DNA of 11,880 bases, from contig CAUDNR010000580.1 of NCBI GenBank assembly GCA_958430865.1, positions 87,920 to 99,799 on the forward strand. The letters are read 5' to 3'. The number at the start of each line of letters is the position of its first letter. The first letter of the stretch is position 1. The DNA is from Entrophospora sp. SA101. Taxonomy: Eukaryota > Glomeromycota > Glomeromycetes > Entrophosporales > Entrophosporaceae. Below are positions 6,772 to 11,880 of the stretch, in pieces. A program made the translations under genes and the position numbers. The notes under the pieces were generated by a model. The model was given only the letters and a program-made list of their open reading frames with translations. It had not been told where the DNA came from and ran no database searches.

Positions 6772-9026
6772 ATGCCACGACAACACGACAACAAGAAAAG
6801 AAAACAACAACTAGAAGAAAAAGATATCGCTGGGTAAGTGTTTTTTAAGGATGGTGGTGGTGGTTATCGCCCGCCACCTGTCGTCGTTACTCTAGTTATT
6901 TTTAAAAATGAATATCGTCATTTCTAGCTTGTTAAAATAAATTTTTTTTTTGTATTCCATATTATTCATTTTCTTCTTAAAACATAATTTAAATGATATA
7001 TTGCTTAAAAATTTTCCAAATCATTTGTTAAAAAAAGAAAAACTGAAAATTTTCGTGAAGATATCGCTAGCCTAGGTAAATGCTATTATTATTAGGATGG
7101 TGGTGGTACTTGCAACTTGTCATCATTCTAATTTTTTTAAAAAAAATTTTTAGTAGCAGAAGAAAAAGGAAAGAAGAAACGAAAATCAAAGAATCCTGTG
7201 GGTAAGTATTGTTGGAGAGTGAAAAGATAGGTGAAGGTGGGTTTGCAACTATATCTAGTTATTTAAGAAAGAATGAGGGTGGTGATTATTGATTTGAACG
7301 TCATTCTAGTTTACTTTATAATTAATCCATATTTATTTTCAAATCAGTTGACGAAAGCTCAAACAACAACAATAATAACGATGAGAATGCCAATACATTA
7401 ATAAATAGGAATAATTGGAAGTTACAATCTGGAATCACCATCAAGAGATTATTAAAAGAAGCGACAAATCTCAGTGGACACGTAATGAGGTAAATTGAAT
7501 CATTCCCAAAATGCTTTATATTGAGAAGGTACAGTAAATCAAACATCTGAACTAAATATTCAAAAATATGCCTTTTTTAATATTATACAATACACTAGGT
7601 TGGAGAATTGGGGAGTAATTAGATGTGGATTAAACATTTCTAGACCCAAATGGTGTGCAGAAGCTGATTATAATGAAATCCAGCAAATCTGTAAAAAAAA
7701 GGCACCATATATTTCTCCTTCAAGAACATTAAAGGAAATCGTTAAGCTGGTATTGCTTTGAACATTTTCTTTTTGTTATTAGAATTGAGACATTCCTAAA
7801 TCTAATTATTTTTTGTTCACAGGACCATAAAAACAAGTTGGATAATAATAAATTGGTAAATATTAATCAAGAACTCAAAGATCCACTCACTACCTTTTCG
7901 ATAAGAATTTTAAAATATTTGTAAGTAGAAAACTTACTTGAACTACTTACTATCTTTGCCTATTTTTGCTGTAATTAATTCTCAATTTTTAACCATTTAT
8001 AGATTTGAGTTTGTTTATCCCAATAACACCATAATACAACGTGGAAATATATCCGAGAGTTCGTACAAATTGTACGTAATTAATATTTGTTTAATGAAGC
8101 TTTTATCTGGACTACAAGATGATTTGATATATAAACCGTAAGTGCTATTTTAGTTATTGTCTTTATGTAGCATAAATTAATAATATTGACTTTCTTTCTT
8201 ATATAAGGGGAGAGATAGCATTATCATCAATCGAATCTTATCGTAAAAGGAAAAAGGAAAGTGATTACGAACAAAAATCGGACGGTGTTTTCTTGATGTG
8301 TTTGAAAAATCATTATATTGAAATTGGTCATGTTGAAATTAGTGGTGGTTATGGTTGTATAGATAAACCACGATCCACCTGGGATCATCTTAAAGGTGCA
8401 GTCGGAAATATTTATATGTTAGGAGACCTTTCATACTGTTACAAAAAGGCTTCCTACAGGACTTTTTCAAAGATTCAAGTGTCTTCTTGCATGGACTTGG
8501 TAAATTACCTTTTAATTAAATACTTTATTGTGTCATTTCTTGATATTTAATTGTTTACACAATCTATAGACAATCATTTGGAACTTTGGAGAATGTCTAA
8601 CCCCGCATCTGGTGTCTTAATATTCGAAAGAACTCATAAAGTCGTTGTTCCCATCGATTGGGATAATCAACAAATATATTTTTTTAATTTTATTAAATTA
8701 TTATGGGATTTAAAGGTAATCACCTTTGTTGTTTCATTTGATTCAGTCACATTCATATAAGTATTGTTTGTTAATGGATTTTATCTGCATAGCTCTGCTT
8801 GTTAGATACAATCGAATCAATCAAAAAATTACATGAAGAAAACCTCGCCAATATGTTTGAAGAAAATTATAGACCTCTCCATGGGAGACTTCCGATGCAT
8901 TCGCTCACCCCATGCAAAGAACAACATCGTGCAGGCATTAATGCGATTTGTGTCGAGAGCGAAGACGAAAGTCTCTCTTCCCAAAATATACGATTAAATT
9001 TTAATAATACTAATTCGAGAACTTGA
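6772..9026 (+). CDS. ten-exon gene, uncharacterised protein with basic N terminus
   Basis: Proposed exons are 6772-6833, 7038-7075, 7154-7201, 7348-7489, 7599-7749, 7823-7920, 8003-8137, 8208-8499, 8570-8715 and 8793-9026, about 448 residues. All introns are GT-AG, mostly 70-146 nt, and phases agree except at exon 8/9. The 38-nt second exon is the weakest, supported mainly by phase. The start (MPRQHDNKKRKQQLEEKDIA) gives one basic cluster and exon 3 another (GKKKRKSKNPVVDESS followed by N6), so a nuclear protein is likely. The core includes NWKLQSGITIKRLLKEATNL, HYIEIGHVEISGGYGCIDKP and LELWRMSNPASGVLIFERTH. These resemble, from memory, an expanded family of unknown function in Mucorales whose members share a G/E-I/V-SG segment, an I-Q-V strand and a final strand-loop-strand. 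The last 40 residues are acidic and polar. No catalytic motif is evident. Exon 9 is one base out of frame with exon 8, so the copy may be damaged. Confidence 0.75.
6815..7140 (+). repeat. diverged exon-intron duplication in the 5' part of the main gene
   Basis: AAAGATATCGCTGG at the end of exon 1 and GAAGATATCGCTAGCCTAG at the end of exon 2 are each followed by a GTAAGTG/GTAAATG donor. Next come AGGATGGTGGTGGT and then CTGTCGTCGTTACTCTAG or CTTGTCATCATTCTAAT. The two blocks (about 6815-6905 and 7055-7140) are therefore old copies of one exon-edge plus intron-start unit. The start of intron 3 (7202-7320) has a looser third version, with GTAAGTATT, GGTGAAGGTGGG and GTCATTCTAG. Confidence 0.6.
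8500..8569 (+). other. 70-nt intron with a one-base frame mismatch
   Basis: The donor is GGTAAATT and the acceptor CAATCTATAG. Exon 8 ends in phase 0 (...CMDL) but the protein-like frame of exon 9 (NHLELWRM...) needs one base carried over. The open frames before and after lie in the same genomic frame, so an excised length divisible by three would be needed, and 70 is not. No other GT or AG near the edges repairs it. Reading straight through meets TAA at 8548. Spliced as drawn, the protein would end 16 residues into exon 9. Confidence 0.65.
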
Positions 9027-9175
9027 TAGATGGAAATTTCAAAAAATATTGCTAACACAATTAATAATTTATGATTACATTTTAATAATAGATAGATGGA
9101 AAAATTTCAAAAAATATTGCAGATTTCAATCAATGTATACAATCTTTATGTGATAACACATTAATAATTATTTAT
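8999..9175 (+). repeat. direct repeat covering the stop codon and 3' tail
   Basis: GATAGATGGAAATTTC followed by AAAAAATATTGC (9025-9052) recurs as GATAGATGGAAAAATTTC plus the same A-rich end (9091-9120). Both are preceded by TTTTAATAATA, and ACACAATTAATAATTTA after the first copy has a counterpart ACACATTAATAATTATTTA near 9157-9175. The first copy overlaps the TGA stop of the main gene, so the repeat grew from the end of the coding region into the 3' untranslated part. Confidence 0.65.
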
Positions 9176-9230
9176 ATTATTATAGCAATAGATACTGGAT
9201 TTAAATCAACCTTTGTTATAAAGAGTTCCA

Positions 9231-9236
9231 AATAAA
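9231..9236 (+). terminator. AATAAA poly(A) signal of the main gene
   Basis: AATAAAATATTTTTATATG lies about 205 nt after the stop at 9026 and is followed by T-rich sequence. In AT-rich DNA the hexamer is frequent, so the assignment rests on position alone. Confidence 0.35.
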
Positions 9237-9480
9237 ATATTTTTATATGCTTCTTTTAATAAAACTCGTGACAATTTAAAAGTTATTAGTTTCTGTTTTT
9301 ACTAAATTCAATTCGTCTTGTTTTTTTTTCCAGTTTTTTGCTATTTCCTCTAAACTTTAATAATAAATAACCCCCATAAAATAATACTCATATGAAAGCA
9401 CAAAATATCTACATCTTTTCATCCACTTTTCAAGGCACTCAACATAAAGCTGAAAAATAATCTCAGCTCTGAAGCAAAAA
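9237..9480. other. no gene seen
   Basis: AT-rich spacer between the 3' end of the main gene and the transposase remnant. I looked for a hAT-type left terminal repeat (CAG-GTTG-like) here and found none. Confidence 0.4.
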
Positions 9481-10855
9481 GTGACACTGTTTTCAAATAG
9501 GGTTAACTTTACATAGAGAACGCCTATCAATATGAAAAAACATTCTTTAGAAAGCCTTAAAGATGTAGATTTTCTTTGTATTAATCATCATTTTTGAATC
9601 TGTTATAAAAGGGAAAGAATTATTACACATTTAAAAAAATGTTCAAAATTCAAAGCTATGCATCCTGGAGTGTATGATCAATTTTTGGATCAGATAGTTC
9701 AAACAGTGGAATCTCTGAGCGAAGTAATTCTAAGAAAATTTGTCACAAAACATTAAATCTTTTTTTTTTTGATCAATGGAATGATTTATTTATTATTGGA
9801 TCAAACACATCCTGCATTAGACAACACAGCAAAGTGGGAAATAAGAGATATTTTTGTTGATGGTCTGGAAGTTCCATTTTTTCATTTAAAATTGCATTAA
9901 GAACTTACATATATTTTAATGTTGAATAAAACTTATTTGGGTAAAAATGTTCACGTGATTTGTACATTTATTTTTGGCCATTTTGGTCAAAAATAGGCCA
10001 ATGGCCAAATACCAACACTGATTACAGGATACGGCAAACAACTATACAAATGACTAAATCTTGATCCCTGAAATTCTTGGTAACATCAATGTTCACTTTG
10101 TCTGGTTTTGTTGCAGCATGCCCCATATTAGAAAACAAAATTTCAAAATGCTATTTAAAAGGTTTATGGAATTTATGTATAAAGTTGAATCATTGGCATT
10201 AGATTTGTTTCAAAAAACTTCAATACTTGGTCCTAATATTTTATTGTATATAAACAACAATTGATACAACAATTGCTATCTATAAATGCATTTCAATCTT
10301 TAATTAACAACATATGAATGATACCCTATCATGTGAATCTGTTATAGACAGTGTTGATTTATATATAGGTCATATGAAATGGTTTCAGATGCAATCCAAT
10401 ATACATATACAACATTAATTAATAATATCCATAATAGAGGGAGATTTCAAATAGTAAAAAGTTGGGAAAAAAATCTGGTATAAAAAGATCCATTATAGAG
10501 AAAGTGGACTGTAATTAAAATAAAAATTTGTCACACATATGCAATTATAGGTAATTTCTATGGAGAAATTAAATTTGATATAAATGGAGATAATTTAGTG
10601 GAATCATTGACAAAGAGGAACTTAATAAGAATGGAATTCAACAAAACTTTTTCTCCAGCACCATAAAAATAATAATAGAGAAATGAATTCTAAATATATT
10701 ATTAGTTGTTAGAATGGTGCTTCTTTATACCTCTTTCTAATGCTCATGTAGAAAGAATATTTTCTCAAACAAATTTAATTAAAAACAAATTGAGAGCAAA
10801 ATGCATTTAGATACATTAGATGATTGCAAATCATTTATCAATCAGGTAATTTTTT
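9481..10855 (+). pseudogene. decayed hAT-family transposase
   Basis: The C-terminal end is diagnostic. In one frame from 10718 it reads CFFIPLSNAHVERIFSQTNL, IKNKLRAK, and after a one-base slip in an A run at 10798-10801 it continues MHLDTLDDCKSFINQ. This matches the hAT dimerisation region, where S-N-A-x-x-E-R-x-F-S is followed by I-K-x-K-x-R. At the other end, the frame from 9481 to 9900 is unusually free of stops (TAG 9514, TGA 9595, TAA 9754, final TAA 9898). It contains RIITHLKKCSKFK, like the His-Cys half of a BED zinc finger, then YDQFLDQIVQTVESLSE and DQTHPALDNTAKWEIRD. Between them are short fragments such as MPHIRKQNFKMLFKRFMEFM (from about 10118) and YGEIKFDINGDNLVESLTKR (about 10559). 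The order fits one decayed element. Stops and frameshifts rule out activity. Confidence 0.6.
9973..10020. mobile_element. solitary hAT-type terminal end with internal palindrome
   Basis: The segment ends CCAACACTG (10012-10020), the reverse complement of CAGTGTTGG, a common form of hAT terminal repeat. Just inside it, TTTGGCCATT (9973-9982) pairs perfectly with AATGGCCAAA (10000-10009). If this is a right end, the 8 bases after it (ATTACAGG) would be one target-site copy. I found no matching left end carrying the same 8 bases, so it is a solitary end, perhaps of a small non-autonomous element inserted into the transposase remnant. Confidence 0.4.
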
Positions 10856-10860
10856 ATAGA

Positions 10861-11268
10861 TAGATACATATAAGATTGGCAGGGCTAAGATAATTCTTTC
10901 TTATTTTTCAAAAAAGTGACTACACCACAAATTTCAAACATATTACAGTCTGGGATTATACCATAAATGGATGTGTGGTGATCCCGCCTTATATAGTATC
11001 AGAATTTTCTAGGGGTTTTCTATAAAAATTTCTAACACACGAAAATAATATAATGACAACTTCATTTTTTTTACACAGAATTTATTTTTATTTTTATAAT
11101 AAATATACAGTTGGCAAAAGAAACTTAATTTATTTTTTTAAATTTTATACATGGCAATAAATAATGATGATGATAATAATAATAAAATAATAACTAATTT
11201 TTTTCTTTAACTGCTGTATGAAAATAACCCATTGTTTAACTATGAATCCATTTTGGAAGAAAGAAATA
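10861..11268. other. no gene seen; AT-rich with a simple repeat
   Basis: Stops are frequent in all frames. A GAT/AAT trinucleotide run lies at about 11163-11192. On the minus strand TTTTCATACAGCAG followed by TTAAAGAAAAAAATTAG (about 11222-11192) could be an acceptor and a very short last exon of the minus-strand gene suggested at 11789-11859. This is speculative. Confidence 0.35.
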
Positions 11269-11785
11269 TTAATACAATGTTATATATATAATAAAAATTG
11301 TTAAATAATAATATATTACTTACTGCTTTGATGATCACGTGCGTAACAATAATAGTGAAAAAAAAGAAATATTAATACAATGTTATATATTTAATAAGAA
11401 TTATTATTAATAATATATTATTACTTACCACGCGTAACAATAATAATAAACCCCCGTTAATACAATAAGAATTATTAGTGATATATTATATTTACCTTGA
11501 CGGTTGCATAATAATAAATAAACCCGTTAATACAATGTAATATATGTATACAATAAATTATTATCAATAATATTATTAGTAATATATTATTACTTACTTT
11601 GATGGTCGCGTGCACAATAATAAATAAACCCGTTAATATTATATTATATATGCATACAATAAATTATATGTATATTATTACTTACCTTGATGGTCGCGTA
11701 CATAATAATAACAATAAACCATAATAATAAACCTGTTAATACAATGTTATACAATAAATATTATTAATAATATATTATTACTTAT
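11269..11785. repeat. six-unit AT-rich tandem repeat
   Basis: Units begin with TTAATACAATG or a variant at about 11269, 11372, 11457, 11527, 11633 and 11736, giving spacings of 103, 85, 70, 106 and 103 nt. Each has AATAATATATTATTACTTAC or a variant, then most have a G+C-containing segment (TTGATGGTCGCGTGC or a shorter form) and AATAATAAATAAACCCG. Read on the minus strand, TTACTTAC is GTAAGTAA, a consensus 5' splice site, present intact in units 1, 2, 4 and 5 (11316-11323, 11421-11428, 11590-11597, 11678-11685) and altered in units 3 and 6. Confidence 0.75.
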
Positions 11786-11788
11786 CAC

Positions 11789-11859
11789 GTTAACAATATA
11801 GACTACATCAAGTTCTTCTGATCTTCGTTTTTTACCAGCATCTCTTCCTCTATATGGCT
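11789..11859 (-). CDS. putative internal exon encoding a basic peptide
   Basis: On the minus strand an acceptor-like TATTAATTGTAG ends at 11860 and is followed by an open frame reading EPYRGRDAGKKRRSEELD, then VVYIVN. A GT donor at 11788-11787 (AACGTGATAAGT) leads into the tandem repeat. GRDAGKKRRSEELD looks like a nuclear localisation signal and is unlike the low-complexity peptides of the flanks. The upstream part of the gene lies beyond the window. It recalls the basic N terminus of the main gene but on the opposite strand, so a second gene of similar type could begin to the right. The exact ends are uncertain. Confidence 0.3.
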
Positions 11860-11880
11860 CTACAATTAATAAATAATGTG

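Noticed and set aside
7322..7546. Minus-strand open frame across exon 4
   Set aside because: Antisense to a well-phased exon of the main gene.
8867..9058. Minus-strand open frame across exon 10
   Set aside because: Antisense shadow of the last exon.
10348..10357. GACAGTGTTG as a possible hAT left end
   Set aside because: It differs from CAGTGTTGG at the last base, has no matching right end or target duplication to its right, and sits in a coding-like fragment (ESVIDSVDLYIG).
11269..11785. Possible centromeric, telomeric or replication-origin satellite
   Set aside because: Only six uneven units, and no known telomere or origin consensus. The splice-donor-like core and adjacent exon give a simpler reading as an expanded intron.

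Overview
The window looks like AT-rich nuclear DNA from a eukaryote, most likely a fungus of the Mucoromycota. The clearest gene is cut by many short GT-AG introns (about 70-200 nt, donors such as GTAAGT), and there are CCAAT boxes, AATAAA signals and several decayed transposons. Its protein core resembles a family of uncharacterised proteins that I associate with Mucorales. That resemblance is from memory and is not a search result, so the lineage is an inference. I see no bacterial operons, tRNA, rRNA or CRISPR array.

Layout. 1-1860 is mostly low-complexity AT sequence, with a degenerate tandem repeat (155-316) and a perfect 21-bp inverted repeat (444-518). 1860-2935 has three weak small-ORF candidates on the plus strand, one ending in a membrane segment. 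3362-3760 (minus) is a broken Gag-like remnant with two zinc knuckles. 4006-6219 holds coding-like patches, read here on the minus strand, some behind good 3' splice sites; several are richer in G+C than their surroundings. They look like a decayed multi-exon gene or element that I cannot name. 6772-9026 (plus) is the main gene, reconstructed with ten exons, followed by a duplicated 3' tail and a poly(A) signal. 9481-10855 (plus) is a hAT-type transposase pseudogene. 11269-11785 is a six-unit tandem repeat, and next to it, at 11789-11859 (minus), lies an exon-like segment coding a basic peptide.

The main gene encodes about 448 residues: a lysine/arginine-rich N terminus that looks like a nuclear localisation signal, a short asparagine run, then a mixed alpha/beta core. 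Reading frame is kept through every proposed junction except exon 8 to exon 9, where one nucleotide is missing. Either the gene is damaged, the assembly has an indel, or splicing there is unusual. The N-terminal exons also show an exon-intron duplication. No pathway links the genes: the window is one host gene of unknown function among transposon debris.
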